The notes: generated from the sequence alone by a model not told the origin. DNA of 64,000 bases from Billgrantia azerbaijanica (GCA_004551485.1 SBLD01000009.1:48014-112013); one strand, 5' to 3'. Positions 19,324 to 27,486 are shown, numbered from the stretch's first letter. Program-made: numbers and translations.

Positions 19324-19944
19324 TCAGCGGGGCGTCGCCGCCCCCCAGAAGTTGAATCCAGCAAACCTCGGCACCTTGGGCAGATAGCCCGTCGTCATTC
19401 GCTGGATACCGAAGCCGGACTGCTCGATGAGCTCGGGGATGGCGCGGTTGAGATGGCAGCCACCCGCCACCCGGCACCACAGGGGATCGAGGCGCTCCTG
19501 CCACTGGCGTACGGCTGCATCGGGTGCCCTGCCGTGTTCGCAGAACAACAGCTGGCCACCCGGCTTGAGCACGCGCCGCATCTGCTCGAGCGCCCGGTGC
19601 CAGTCCGGGATCGTGCACAGGGTGTAGGTGAGCACGACGGTATCCACGCTGTCGTTCTCCAGAGGGATCTCTTCGCCCGGCAAATCCAGCCAGCGCACCT
19701 CGAACGGCGCGCGGGCGACGTGGTGGCGAGCCTTGCGGCGCATGCCCTCGGAGGGCTCGAGGCCCCACACCAGCTCGACCTGGCGCGGATCGTAGTGGGG
19801 AAGGTTGAGCCCGGAGCCCATGCCCACCTCCAGGACGCGGCCCCGCGCCGCCGGCACCACCGCCGTCCGCTGACGATCGACCACCTTGTTGCCGCACGAC
19901 CAGTGGATGAGGTGTGGCAGAACGCGATTCTCGTAGAAGGACAT
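19324..19944 (-). CDS. Class I SAM-dependent methyltransferase (METTL7/UbiE-like)
   Basis: A 206-residue methyltransferase. The SAM-binding motif I is VLEVGMGSGLNLPHY (residues 37-51), followed by GLEPSEGMRRKA, SVDTVVLTYTLCTIPDWHRAL (motif IV region) and RVLKPGGQLLFCEHG. This arrangement, with the paired Cys at WCRVAGGCHLN, fits the METTL7-like group, members of which can methylate thiols. The substrate is unknown. About 30 bases separate it from the ccdA gene upstream on the same strand. Confidence 0.83.
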   Translation of the reverse strand: MSFYENRVLPHLIHWSCGNKVVDRQRTAVVPAARGRVLEVGMGSGLNLPHYDPRQVELVWGLEPSEGMRRKARHHVARAPFEVRWLDLPGEEIPLENDSVDTVVLTYTLCTIPDWHRALEQMRRVLKPGGQLLFCEHGRAPDAAVRQWQERLDPLWCRVAGGCHLNRAIPELIEQSGFGIQRMTTGYLPKVPRFAGFNFWGAATPR

Positions 19945-19976
19945 TGGATATCACCACCGTATAGTCCCAAAACCGA

Positions 19977-20699
19977 CTACCCCAGCGTCGCCAAGGCGGG
20001 GAACAGATCGACCATGATGCTGGAGAACCGCGTCATGGTGCCCGAGACAATAGCGATGCCCATGAGAATCACGATCGTACCGGCAACCGGTCGGGTATAG
20101 GCGCTCCACTTGCCAAGCCGTCGGGTATGGCGGGTCAGGGTATTGAGGAACAGGGTGCTGGCCAGAAACGGCAAGGCCATCCCCATCGAATAGCTGCTGA
20201 GATAGACCATACCGGCCTGGACACTGGCGGCACTGGAGGTGGCCATCAAGATGGCGCCCAGTACAGGACCGATGCAGGGTGTCCAGCTGATAGCGAAGGA
20301 TACACCGAACACTGTCGCTGACAGCGGGGAACCTCCCTGAACACTCGGCGTGAACTGAAGCGTGCGCTGGAAAAGCGGCAGGCGGAACACACCGGCCATG
20401 AACAGGCCCAGCACGATCACCACCGAGCCGGCAACCCAGTTGAATTCCTGGCGATACCCCCGCAGCAGTTGGCCAACGCTGCTGGCACCGAGGCCCAGCA
20501 GGATGAACACGACACTGAAGCCGAAGACGAAGAAGGCACTGAGAATCATCGCCTCGAGCCGCTTGTCGGCCTTGCCGGCGCTCCCTCCCGTCACCACCGA
20601 TAGGTAGGCAGGAAGCAGCGGCAGCGTGCAGGGTGAGAAAAACGACACCAGACCACCGGCAAAGGCGCCGAGCAAGCCGATAGAAGAGAGAGATTCCAA
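19977..20699 (-). CDS. ccdA: Cytochrome c biogenesis protein CcdA
   Basis: A 240-residue protein of six membrane helices. It has the family's SFFSPCTLPLLPAYLSV motif (Cys24) and FAISWTPCIGPVLGAIL (Cys141), the two membrane cysteines that pass electrons from cytoplasmic thioredoxin to extracytoplasmic partners. The start is TTG at 20699 with AGGAAG at good spacing. In this setting it would feed the DsbE- and TlpA-like thioredoxins encoded across the divergent region. A second, broken ccdA remnant lies at 25853-26079. Confidence 0.87.
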   Translation of the reverse strand: MESLSSIGLLGAFAGGLVSFFSPCTLPLLPAYLSVVTGGSAGKADKRLEAMILSAFFVFGFSVVFILLGLGASSVGQLLRGYRQEFNWVAGSVVIVLGLFMAGVFRLPLFQRTLQFTPSVQGGSPLSATVFGVSFAISWTPCIGPVLGAILMATSSAASVQAGMVYLSSYSMGMALPFLASTLFLNTLTRHTRRLGKWSAYTRPVAGTIVILMGIAIVSGTMTRFSSIMVDLFPALATLG

Positions 20700-20872
20700 G
20701 GCGTTAGCTTCCTGGGGGTGTCAATATATGAGGTACGAACCGGCCTATGCCGAGCTGGCTGCCGTGCATTCAGTAGAAAAAACTCTACAGGCTGTTCTTG
20801 CCTCAAGGTCAACCCCGAGAAACAGAGATATATCTATACGCAAAGCGAATAACCCCCCCCCCTCAACGGCGC

Positions 20873-20903
20873 TTGACCTTGAAGTCTACTTTAAGGTTAA
20901 CGT
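20873..20903 (+). promoter_or_regulatory. CueR-like MerR-family promoter before the 21085 regulator
   Basis: -35 TTGACC (20873-20878) and -10 TAACGT (20898-20903) with a 19-bp spacer and an ACCTT-n-AAGGT dyad, the layout of CueR-type copper promoters. A matching site is at 23216-23246. A run of ten C (20853-20862) lies 10 bp upstream of the -35 box. The rest of the 385-base gap 20700-21084 shows no gene. Confidence 0.72.
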
Positions 20904-21084
20904 GCACCCTACATCGTCGGCCCACTGTCTCACTGTCCCCCTTGAGGAGTGCAGTGCCCACCTCCCGAGGATTGGGATGCTGCACAGTATCCCACTGGGG
21001 CGAGCAGGAGTTGCTACTCAAGTCATGGCTGTCCGACCAGCAGCGTATCGTCAGCTCCGATTCATGGCTTCACGAGGTGAATGT

Positions 21085-21492
21085 ATGCAAACACTCAGCA
21101 TCGGCGAGCTCTCCGAACTGAGCGGAGTCGCCAGCCAGGCGATTCGCTACTACGAAAAAGAAAAGCTCATGCCCGCTCCCCAGCGGACGGAGGCCAACTA
21201 TCGGCGTTACCCCCTGGATGCCGTGGCCAGGCTTGAATTCATCGTGCACGCCAAGCAGTGGGGCTTCACGCTCGACGAGATCCGCGAATTACTGATCCTC
21301 CAGGATGCCAACGGGGATCGCGCCCAGGCCAAGCGCATCGCCGCAGAGAAGCTGCACAAGATTCGTGAGCAAATTCGGCATCTCTCGCGGGTCGAGGCCG
21401 TGCTGTCGAAAACCCTTGACGAGTGCACGGGCGAAGGGCCGATGCAAGAAGGCTGCCCGATCGTCGAGGCCATCGCGGGAAAAGACGCGTGA
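21085..21492 (+). CDS. MerR-family metal-responsive regulator, probably copper
   Basis: A 135-residue regulator with a MerR winged helix (SIGELSELSGVASQAIRYYEKEKLM), a dimer helix and a metal loop with Cys114 and Cys124 (DECTGEGPMQEGCPIVEAI in pattern). The position where zinc, cadmium or lead sensors have a cysteine before the dimer helix (about residue 79) is Arg/Asp, so a monovalent metal such as Cu(I) is favoured; the neighbours (SCO1, DUF411, Met/His-rich protein) agree. It sits behind its own CueR-like promoter. Start 21085 is chosen from the family's usual N-terminus; the frame is open further upstream. Confidence 0.82.
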   Translation: MQTLSIGELSELSGVASQAIRYYEKEKLMPAPQRTEANYRRYPLDAVARLEFIVHAKQWGFTLDEIRELLILQDANGDRAQAKRIAAEKLHKIREQIRHLSRVEAVLSKTLDECTGEGPMQEGCPIVEAIAGKDA

Positions 21493-21685
21493 ACGAGCGC
21501 ATGGCCTCGAGCAATGTGACACCAGGCAATCGCCCACTTGTCAACCACTTGTTTTCAGCAGGATACACGACAAGTAACCCACCAGCATTGAGCAGGATTC
21601 CTCAACGCTCCTGCCGATGCTGGCGAAACTCGTCTGGGCTCGGAATACATGAACCATGACAGCTGACAACCTGTGAGACACACAC

Positions 21686-22213
21686 GTGAAACGACGACTG
21701 TTACTGCTCTTCCCTCTGTTGGTTTTCCTGGTTCTGGGGTTCTTCCTCTATCGTGGCTTGGAAATGAATCCTTTCGCCCGCGATTCGGCTCTGCTGGCCA
21801 AGCATTTCCCACCCTTTACCCTGACGACTCTGGAAGATCCCTCACGCCGTGTCGACGAGTCCCTCCTCAAGGGTGAGGTCACGCTGGTCAATGTCTGGGC
21901 GGAGTGGTGCCCAACCTGTAAGGAAGAGATACCTCAGTTGCTGACACTGGCCGAACGTGGCGTGCGTTTGGTTGGCATCAACTACAAGGACACCCGTGCC
22001 AAGGGGCTGGAATTTCTTGATGAATTTGGACAGCCTTTCGAAGGCAATATTTTCGATCCGGATGGCGATCTCGGATTCGAGCTCGGTGTCTATGGCGTGC
22101 CGGAGACTTTCCTCGTCGATGCCGAGGGCATCATTCGCTATAAGCACACGGGCTATATCACTCCCGCGGATGTTGGTAAGGTCATTCATAAGGTAGAAAA
22201 ATGGCAGCGATAA
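21686..22213 (+). CDS. dsbE: Thiol:disulfide interchange protein, DsbE/CcmG type
   Basis: A 175-residue membrane-anchored thioredoxin: N-terminal helix (residues 4-22), then a thioredoxin fold with active site WCPTC (Cys75, Cys78), a conserved acidic NYKD segment and the cis-Pro loop GVYGVPETF. The family reduces apocytochrome c haem-binding cysteines during cytochrome c maturation. Start is GTG at 21686. The cytochrome c and CcdA genes of this region are likely partners. The gap before it (21493-21685) shows no gene. Confidence 0.87.
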   Translation: MKRRLLLLFPLLVFLVLGFFLYRGLEMNPFARDSALLAKHFPPFTLTTLEDPSRRVDESLLKGEVTLVNVWAEWCPTCKEEIPQLLTLAERGVRLVGINYKDTRAKGLEFLDEFGQPFEGNIFDPDGDLGFELGVYGVPETFLVDAEGIIRYKHTGYITPADVGKVIHKVEKWQR

Positions 22214-22343
22214 TCCGACCAATGGATCGCAACGCTAGCTGCTCGAATAGATCGAGCGTGAAGCACCTTACGATTCGCCTCCAGCGTTTTTTGCCACTAC
22301 CTCCCCTCGTGATACGGCGGATAATCCTAAAGGTGCACCTTGA

Positions 22344-23078
22344 ATGGATCCCACTGATCTGAGCCTGCCGCCGTTGGCGGCGGCCTTCGTCTTCGGCCTG
22401 CTGGGAGGCGCACACTGCATCGGCATGTGCGGCGGCATCATGAGTGCCCTGACCTTTGCCGTGCCCCCCAGCATGCGGCAGCCGAGCCGCCTGGCTGGCC
22501 TGTTGCTCGGCTATAACCTGGGCCGCATCACCAGCTATATGCTCGCCGGCGCACTGGTGGCACTGCTCGGTTCCGTGCTCAACCATGCCCTGGACGGCAT
22601 CGCCCTGGCACTGCGTATCCTGGCGGCGGTCATGCTGATTCTGATGGCGCTGTACATCGCCAACTGGTGGAAGGGCTTGCTTCATGTCGAGGCCCTGGGT
22701 CGCTCGCTGTGGCGCCGTATCGAGCCGGTCGGCCGACGCTTGATGCCCGTCGTGAAGGTGCCCCAGGCCGTTGCCCTGGGGTCGCTATGGGGCTGGATGC
22801 CCTGCGGACTGATCTACTCGATGCTGGCCTGGAGTCTGGCTGTGGCCGAGCCGTTACGCGCTGCGGCGATGATGGGCGCCTTCGGGCTCGGCACCCTGCC
22901 CGTCGTCCTGGCGACCGGCGTGGCAGCGCGCCGCGTCTCGCTATGGATTCGTCATCCGGCGACCCGCACGCTGGCAGCGTTGCTGATCATTGCATTTGCC
23001 GTCTGGCAGCTCTGGCACCTGCAAACCATGACCGGCATGGACGATATGGACAGCAGCATGACGTCATCGCATCACTGA
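22344..23078 (+). CDS. TauE/SafE-like (UreH/CcoI-associated type) membrane protein
   Basis: A 244-residue polytopic membrane protein with the N-terminal motif GLLGGAHCIGMCGGIMSAL (Cys25, Cys29) typical of the sulfite exporter TauE/SafE-like family that occurs with cbb3-oxidase maturation and copper genes. A second conserved stretch is LGSLWGWMPCGLIYSML (Cys152). The C-terminus is Met/His/Asp-rich (TMTGMDDMDSSMTSSHH), which could bind metal. Transport substrate is not known; copper or thiol handling is inferred from the motif and neighbourhood. Confidence 0.8.
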   Translation: MDPTDLSLPPLAAAFVFGLLGGAHCIGMCGGIMSALTFAVPPSMRQPSRLAGLLLGYNLGRITSYMLAGALVALLGSVLNHALDGIALALRILAAVMLILMALYIANWWKGLLHVEALGRSLWRRIEPVGRRLMPVVKVPQAVALGSLWGWMPCGLIYSMLAWSLAVAEPLRAAAMMGAFGLGTLPVVLATGVAARRVSLWIRHPATRTLAALLIIAFAVWQLWHLQTMTGMDDMDSSMTSSHH

Positions 23079-23215
23079 TGGCTACGCTTGGGCAACCGAT
23101 CATGTCATGACCGGTTAATAAGTGCCTACTTCCATGAGGCTACCCAAGGGTCAAGATACCGCAAGACCTTTGCCGACATGCACCCCATACCGACACGGAA
23201 GCCCACAAACAACGC

Positions 23216-23246
23216 TTGACCTTAAAGTGGGCTTCAAGGATACCTT
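23216..23246 (+). promoter_or_regulatory. CueR-like promoter before the Met/His-rich protein gene
   Basis: -35 TTGACC (23216-23221), 19-bp spacer with an ACCTTAAAGT...CTTCAAGG dyad, -10 TACCTT (23241-23246). It shares box sequence, spacer length and arms with the site at 20873-20903, so the MerR-type protein at 21085 very likely controls both. Confidence 0.75.
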
Positions 23247-23341
23247 GCTAAAAGGCAACTCTGCTGCAGAGTGGAAATCATAATCAAGCCTTGTCACCCA
23301 GCCGATTGGCAGAGTGACACATAGAAAGAGAGGAGAGTGTC

Positions 23342-23596
23342 ATGCGGAAACATCATACTGCGATCCTGACTGCCGCCATCATCGCTGTCAGTAGCTTCGG
23401 AGCCAGCTCGCTCCTTGCCCAAGACGAGGCACAGCAGGAGCCAATGGAAGGCAAGGGCATGCATGGCAACATGATGCATGAGGGTGGCATGCACGGCATG
23501 ATGGGAATGATGGGCGAAATGAATTCCATGATGGAAAAATGCAATGCCATGATGGAAAGCATGCAACAGGGCCATGGAACCGATAGCAACGCCTGA
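23342..23596 (+). CDS. Small Met/His-rich exported protein, probable copper binder
   Basis: An 84-residue protein with a signal peptide (residues 1-26, cleavage near SLLAQ-D). The mature 58 residues contain a very high share of Met and His (MHGNMMHEGGMHGMMGMMGE in pattern around 40-59), one Cys and acidic residues, typical of periplasmic copper-buffering peptides. It sits 96 bases behind a CueR-like promoter with AGAGGAG before its start, and a hairpin follows it, so it may form its own abundant transcript. No named family is claimed. Confidence 0.75.
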   Translation: MRKHHTAILTAAIIAVSSFGASSLLAQDEAQQEPMEGKGMHGNMMHEGGMHGMMGMMGEMNSMMEKCNAMMESMQQGHGTDSNA

Positions 23597-23611
23597 CGGG
23601 GCATTGGCCGG

Positions 23612-23634
23612 GGCTGCTCCCTACGGGAGCAGCC
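23612..23634 (+). terminator. Perfect 10-bp hairpin after the Met/His-rich gene
   Basis: GGCTGCTCCC, a TAC loop and GGGAGCAGCC, followed by GCTTTACAATTTT. The stem is strong but the T-run is delayed, so it may act as a partial terminator or 3' stabiliser between the small gene and the SCO1 gene. Confidence 0.6.
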
Positions 23635-23671
23635 GCTTTACAATTTTGGTAAGGCGAGTGGAGGATGGTGC

Positions 23672-24367
23672 GTGAAGAAAAAACTCTATACGCCACTACT
23701 TATCCTATCGCTGATGACCAGCTCTTCTTCCTTTGCTCATTCCCTTGAGGATGCCGAAGCAGAGTTGCAAGAGCGGGAACGCTACGCCCAGTTCGTCGAT
23801 CAACCTGCCCCGGCATTTTCGTTGACCGATGTTGACGGCAACATCGTCTCCTCCTCCGACCTTGAAGAGAACGTCGTGGTGCTCAATTTCATCTACACGC
23901 GCTGCCAGGAGGCCTGCCCAGTGCATATGAACCTGATTGCCGAGGTGCAGGAACGAGTCAACGACGCGGGGCTGCGTGATAAGGTCGAGTTCATTACCAT
24001 CGCCACCGACAGCGAGGACATCGCTGGCACGCGCGACAACATGCGGGCCTACGGCCGGAATTTTGACTTCGATCCCACCAATTGGCGCTTTCTGTATCGG
24101 AGCGAAAACGAATCTGCCGAAACCACCCGCCAGATCGCGGAAGCCTATGGCCTCCGGTTCGACACTACGGCCGAGGGTGTGCAGAACCACGCGGTCGTGA
24201 CCCATGTCATCGATCAGTCGGGACGTATGCGCGCCCGCTTTCATGGTTTGGAATTCGCGCCAGAGCACCTGGTCTCCTATGTAAAGGTGCTGGCAGAAGG
24301 GCCTGAGACATTATCCACCGGTGTGTGGGATCGCATTCGCCATACGGTTACCAATATCTTCAACTAA
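23672..24367 (+). CDS. SCO1/SenC family copper chaperone
   Basis: A 231-residue exported thioredoxin-fold protein. After a signal peptide (residues 1-22) comes the SCO motif YTRCQEACP with Cys78 and Cys82, and the copper-ligand region NHAVVTHVID with candidate His173 and His178. SCO proteins deliver copper to the CuA site of cytochrome oxidase or act as thiol reductases. Start is GTG 23672 with GGAGG upstream. It lies in the copper/thiol island between the Met/His-rich and DUF411 genes. Confidence 0.87.
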   Translation: MKKKLYTPLLILSLMTSSSSFAHSLEDAEAELQERERYAQFVDQPAPAFSLTDVDGNIVSSSDLEENVVVLNFIYTRCQEACPVHMNLIAEVQERVNDAGLRDKVEFITIATDSEDIAGTRDNMRAYGRNFDFDPTNWRFLYRSENESAETTRQIAEAYGLRFDTTAEGVQNHAVVTHVIDQSGRMRARFHGLEFAPEHLVSYVKVLAEGPETLSTGVWDRIRHTVTNIFN

Positions 24368-24431
24368 CACCACGAGAGTGAAGCCAATCGAATTATCGAT
24401 AGCTCACATGGATTCCCTGGAGACTTCGCAT

Positions 24432-24872
24432 ATGAAGCAACTGAAGACACTCACCATGGCTGCACTGCTGACCTTCCCACTGACGGGAGTGGCAGCCGAG
24501 ACATCAGCGATCCTCTACAAGAACCCGAACTGCGGCTGCTGTGCCGAATACGCCAAGTATCTGGAGAAGAACGGGTTCGATGTTGAGACAATCGATACCC
24601 ATGATCTCGCAGAGATGAAAGCCAATCACAATGTCCCAGAGAAACTGTATGGCTGCCATACCACACTCATTGATAACTATGTCTTTGAGGGTCATGTGCC
24701 CGTGGAAAGCGTCACCCAAGTGCTCGAAGAGAAGCCTTTCATCAAAGGCCTAAGCGTGCCCGGCATGCCGCTTGGCTCCCCGGGGATGTCGGGCGATAAG
24801 CGCGGCCCTCTTGAGGTCTACACCTTGGCATTCCAACCAACCGACACACCCACAATCTACGCTACCCACTGA
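24432..24872 (+). CDS. DUF411 metal-binding protein
   Basis: A 146-residue exported protein: signal peptide (residues 1-22), then YKNPNCGCCAEYAKYLE with Cys34, Cys36 and Cys37, the hallmark of DUF411 proteins found in copper-resistance loci. A later HNVPEKLYGCHTTLIDNYVFEGHVP and PGMPLGSPGM add a conserved Cys, His and Met. Start 24432 is preferred (GGAG nine bases upstream) over an in-frame ATG at 24408. It probably binds Cu(I) in the periplasm. Confidence 0.86.
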   Translation: MKQLKTLTMAALLTFPLTGVAAETSAILYKNPNCGCCAEYAKYLEKNGFDVETIDTHDLAEMKANHNVPEKLYGCHTTLIDNYVFEGHVPVESVTQVLEEKPFIKGLSVPGMPLGSPGMSGDKRGPLEVYTLAFQPTDTPTIYATH

Positions 24873-24888
24873 ACCAAGGTGATCGTAG

Positions 24889-25455
24889 GTGATTGGAAAA
24901 CCGACCGTAACAACATGCCTAGTTGCAACGCTTCTGATGGTCATGACAACTGTCGTCGCCGCCGCTCCCCCTGAGCGCGCAGGGCCTCAGAGCTTTCTTC
25001 TCTGGGAAGACCCGCGCAATGTTCCCGATGTCGACTTCGAAGACGGTGATGGCAATTCGCTGACGCTGTCCGCCTTTGAAGGCAAGCTGATCCTGCTCAA
25101 TGTTTGGGCGACATGGTGCGGCCCATGCCGCGAGGAAATGCCCACTTTGGATGCCCTCCAGGCCGAATTGGGTGGGGAAGATTTCGCTGTCGTCGTGCTC
25201 TCGATCGACCGCAAGGGCATCGAAGTCGTCAATGAGTTCTATCAGGAGGTAGGAATCGAGCACCTTGCTCGATATGTCGATAAAACCGGCATGGCCAGCG
25301 CGGACCTGGGTGCGGTGGGTATTCCCACGACGTTTCTGCTTGACCGCCAGGGCAGAGAGATCGGGCGCCTGGTCGGGGAGGCCGAATGGGATACCCCCGA
25401 GATGATCGGGTTTCTTGCCGACACCATAGAAGCCACCCAGGAGGAAGCGCCATGA
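24889..25455 (+). CDS. TlpA-family thiol:disulfide oxidoreductase
   Basis: A 188-residue exported thioredoxin of the TlpA/ResA type. The N-terminal hydrophobic segment (residues 8-26) is a signal or anchor; the active site is ATWCGPC (Cys77, Cys80) and the cis-Pro loop is GAVGIPTTFLLD. TlpA proteins reduce SCO and CuA-oxidase cysteines, which fits the adjacent SCO1 gene. Start is GTG 24889. Its stop overlaps the following small gene (ATGA). Confidence 0.87.
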   Translation: MIGKPTVTTCLVATLLMVMTTVVAAAPPERAGPQSFLLWEDPRNVPDVDFEDGDGNSLTLSAFEGKLILLNVWATWCGPCREEMPTLDALQAELGGEDFAVVVLSIDRKGIEVVNEFYQEVGIEHLARYVDKTGMASADLGAVGIPTTFLLDRQGREIGRLVGEAEWDTPEMIGFLADTIEATQEEAP

Positions 25456-25835
25456 GTTGCTGTGACGACAAGCCCCAAAAGGGCCAAGAGAAAACCGGAC
25501 TGAAAGGCCTGGTAACAGGCCCACGCCGCTGGATACTGTTGGACGCTGTGGCGGTGGCTGGTGGCCTTGCCATGGGCTGGGATCAACTGGTCCTGCTGGG
25601 CATCGCGCCTATCCTGGTAAGCCTATTGCCTTGCCTCATCATGTGCGGATTAGGACTGTGCATGATGAAAGGCAAGGAAAAGACAGGTAAGGCTACCAAC
25701 CAGGGGGAAGCCACCGACGCGCAAGCCGGGGTGGAAGCCTCTTCCGAGTTATCCACGGAGATATCATCTGCCAATCGCAAAATGGCGGATCACCAGATGC
25801 CGTCAGAACGGCCTACCTCCAAACTCCAAGCCTAG
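25452..25835 (+). CDS. Small membrane protein with N-terminal SCC motif
   Basis: A 127-residue protein starting MSCCDDKPQKGQEK, with a hydrophobic region at about residues 30-74 forming probably two membrane helices separated by a turn, and a low-complexity polar C-terminus. It contains the N-terminal Cys-Cys pair plus Cys residues in LLPCLIMCGLGLCMMKGK. Start 25452 overlaps the stop of the TlpA gene, with GAGGAAG upstream, so it is coupled to it. Similar small Cys-rich membrane proteins occur in copper loci, but no named function is known to me. Confidence 0.68.
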   Translation: MSCCDDKPQKGQEKTGLKGLVTGPRRWILLDAVAVAGGLAMGWDQLVLLGIAPILVSLLPCLIMCGLGLCMMKGKEKTGKATNQGEATDAQAGVEASSELSTEISSANRKMADHQMPSERPTSKLQA

Positions 25836-25852
25836 CCGCAGGGTAAAGGGTG

Positions 25853-26079
25853 ATGTTGGAAGTTGCCAATATCGGCCTGGCAACGCCCTTTCTGCTGAGC
25901 GCGGTGTCGCTCGATCACTTTCTGCACCACCAGAAGTTTCTGCGCCCTGGGGTCGGATCATGCATCTGGCGGCTGGGCTGATCATGATCCTGACGGGCAT
26001 CTTGATGATCACCGGCAAACTGGCCAGTCTGTCTTATTGGTTATTGAGCGCCTTCCCTGCGCTAGGCCGCATCGGCTAG
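25853..26079 (+). pseudogene. ccdA remnant (C-terminal end, frameshifted)
   Basis: Reading from 25853 gives MLEVANIGLATPFLLSAVSL...HHQKFLRP, and a shift of frame near 25950 continues as MHLAAGLIMILTGILMITGKLASLSYWLL to a stop at 26077-26079. Together these match the last two helices of CcdA proteins (GLGIPFLL...HL-x-AGLIMILTG-x-LM-x-TG). The first four helices are missing, so this is a truncated, frame-broken copy. An intact ccdA is at 19977-20699. Confidence 0.68.
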
Positions 26080-26103
26080 CCATTTATTCAAGGAATCGAT
26101 GAT

Positions 26104-26973
26104 ATGAAAAATATTTCAAGGCGCTTCTTCCGCGCTCTGTCCCTAGCGAGCTTGCTCACGGCCAGTCTGGGCATCGCTGCTGTGGCCGGGGCTGCCGAGG
26201 GGGCCTTGCCGTCACTGAGTTATGACCAGACGGGAAAGCGGCTTCTCAAGGTGGATTCGAATCAGCTTTACCAAACCACGAATGGCGGCGAGGCCTGGCA
26301 GGAGATTCCCTTGCCCGAGGGGATGAAGGATGGACAGCTCGTCACGATATCGGTACCGGCAACAGCTGAACAGGCGCTCTATATTGCGGGCTCGTCGATC
26401 GGGGTGCAGCGCAGCACCGATAACGGGGGAACCTGGCAGAATCTCAACGAGGACCTACCTAGACAGGCCATTACCGCCTTGGCCGTGCACCGCCATCAGG
26501 CCGAGACACTCTATGCGGTGATTGCCGACGAAGGCCTCTACCGAAGCGAGGATGCCGGCGCGACCTGGAAGAAGATGGATAGCGGCCCTGGCCAGCCCAT
26601 TCACCGGCTGGTCCACTCCGATATGGAGGGCAGCATGCAGACCGGCTGGCTTTATGCGGTGTCCGACGATGCGGTACGCCTGTCGATGGACTGCTTCTGC
26701 GGGTGGCGACCGACCGGAGAGCTCGATGCCGGCAGGGTCTACGATGTGGCCTACGATCTCGACGATCCCGAACGCGTCTATGTGGCCACGGAGCAAGGCC
26801 TATGGCGCAGCGACAATGGCGGCCAAGAGTGGCAGCGGGTGAAGGGTGATGGCCCGGAGCTCGTCGCGCTCACTCTTTCTTCTGAGGAAACGCTCTATGG
26901 CCTGGATCGCGAGGGGGAGCTCATGCGCAGCGAAGATCAGGGCCAGACCTGGAAGACTCTTCCCGATGCGTAG
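26104..26973 (+). CDS. Exported BNR/sialidase-like beta-propeller protein
   Basis: A 289-residue protein with a signal peptide (residues 1-30) and repeated Asp-box/BNR units: LYQTTNGGEAWQ, VQRSTDNGGTWQ, LYRSEDAGATWK, LWRSDNGGQEWQ and LMRSEDQGQTWK, about 40-45 residues apart, giving a predicted beta-propeller. No sialidase catalytic arginine triad is evident, so an enzymatic role is not claimed. Its last eight bases overlap the start of the cytochrome c gene, so the two are coupled, pointing to a periplasmic scaffold or partner function. Confidence 0.78.
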   Translation: MKNISRRFFRALSLASLLTASLGIAAVAGAAEGALPSLSYDQTGKRLLKVDSNQLYQTTNGGEAWQEIPLPEGMKDGQLVTISVPATAEQALYIAGSSIGVQRSTDNGGTWQNLNEDLPRQAITALAVHRHQAETLYAVIADEGLYRSEDAGATWKKMDSGPGQPIHRLVHSDMEGSMQTGWLYAVSDDAVRLSMDCFCGWRPTGELDAGRVYDVAYDLDDPERVYVATEQGLWRSDNGGQEWQRVKGDGPELVALTLSSEETLYGLDREGELMRSEDQGQTWKTLPDA

Positions 26974-27427
26974 ACGCTGGTTCCTCACCTCAACCTGGCT
27001 GCTGCTCAGTGCTGCAGGGCAGGCAATGGCCGATGTAGGCCCCTCTTCGCGCGACACCTCTCGGCTGGAAGAGGGGGAAAGCATCTACCGGCAATACTGT
27101 GCCAGCTGCCACGGCCTCGAAGGCGAGGGCATGCCGAACTGGGAGCGTCAGAATGCTCAGGGCGAACTGCCGGCTCCCCCTCACGGGCCGGAGGGCCATA
27201 CCTGGAAGCATTCCGATGCCATGCTCTACCGGATCGTCGCCGAAGGGTGGCGCGACCCCTGGAACAAGACCGAGCGACTGACGATGCCGGCCTTCAAGGA
27301 TATCCTGTCCCCAGACGAGATCCGCGCCGTGGTGAATTACCTCAAGACATTATGGACACCGGAACAACGGCGTCATCAGGCGGTAGAAAGCGAGGGAGCC
27401 CCATTTCCGGAACAAGGCGAGCCGTAA
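26966..27427 (+). CDS. Small exported c-type cytochrome
   Basis: A 153-residue protein with a signal peptide (residues 1-22) and one haem-attachment motif CASCH (Cys45, Cys48, His49); candidate distal Met ligands lie in RLTMPAFKDIL near residue 111. The size and single haem fit class I cytochrome c. Start 26966 overlaps the end of the BNR gene. It needs the DsbE/CcdA-type thiol chain for maturation, which is encoded in the same island. Confidence 0.84.
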   Translation: MRRRWFLTSTWLLLSAAGQAMADVGPSSRDTSRLEEGESIYRQYCASCHGLEGEGMPNWERQNAQGELPAPPHGPEGHTWKHSDAMLYRIVAEGWRDPWNKTERLTMPAFKDILSPDEIRAVVNYLKTLWTPEQRRHQAVESEGAPFPEQGEP

Positions 27428-27465
27428 TGTTGCCGGTCATGTCCTAAGACCAGACTCAGGGAGGG

Positions 27466-27486
27466 GGCGCCGACAACGTCGGCGCC
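27466..27486 (+). terminator. Hairpin closing the copper/redox island
   Basis: GGCGCCGAC, an AAC loop and GTCGGCGCC form a perfect 9-bp stem 39 bases after the cytochrome c stop. No T-run follows. Since the next gene is convergent, it may serve as a terminator in both directions. Confidence 0.6.
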
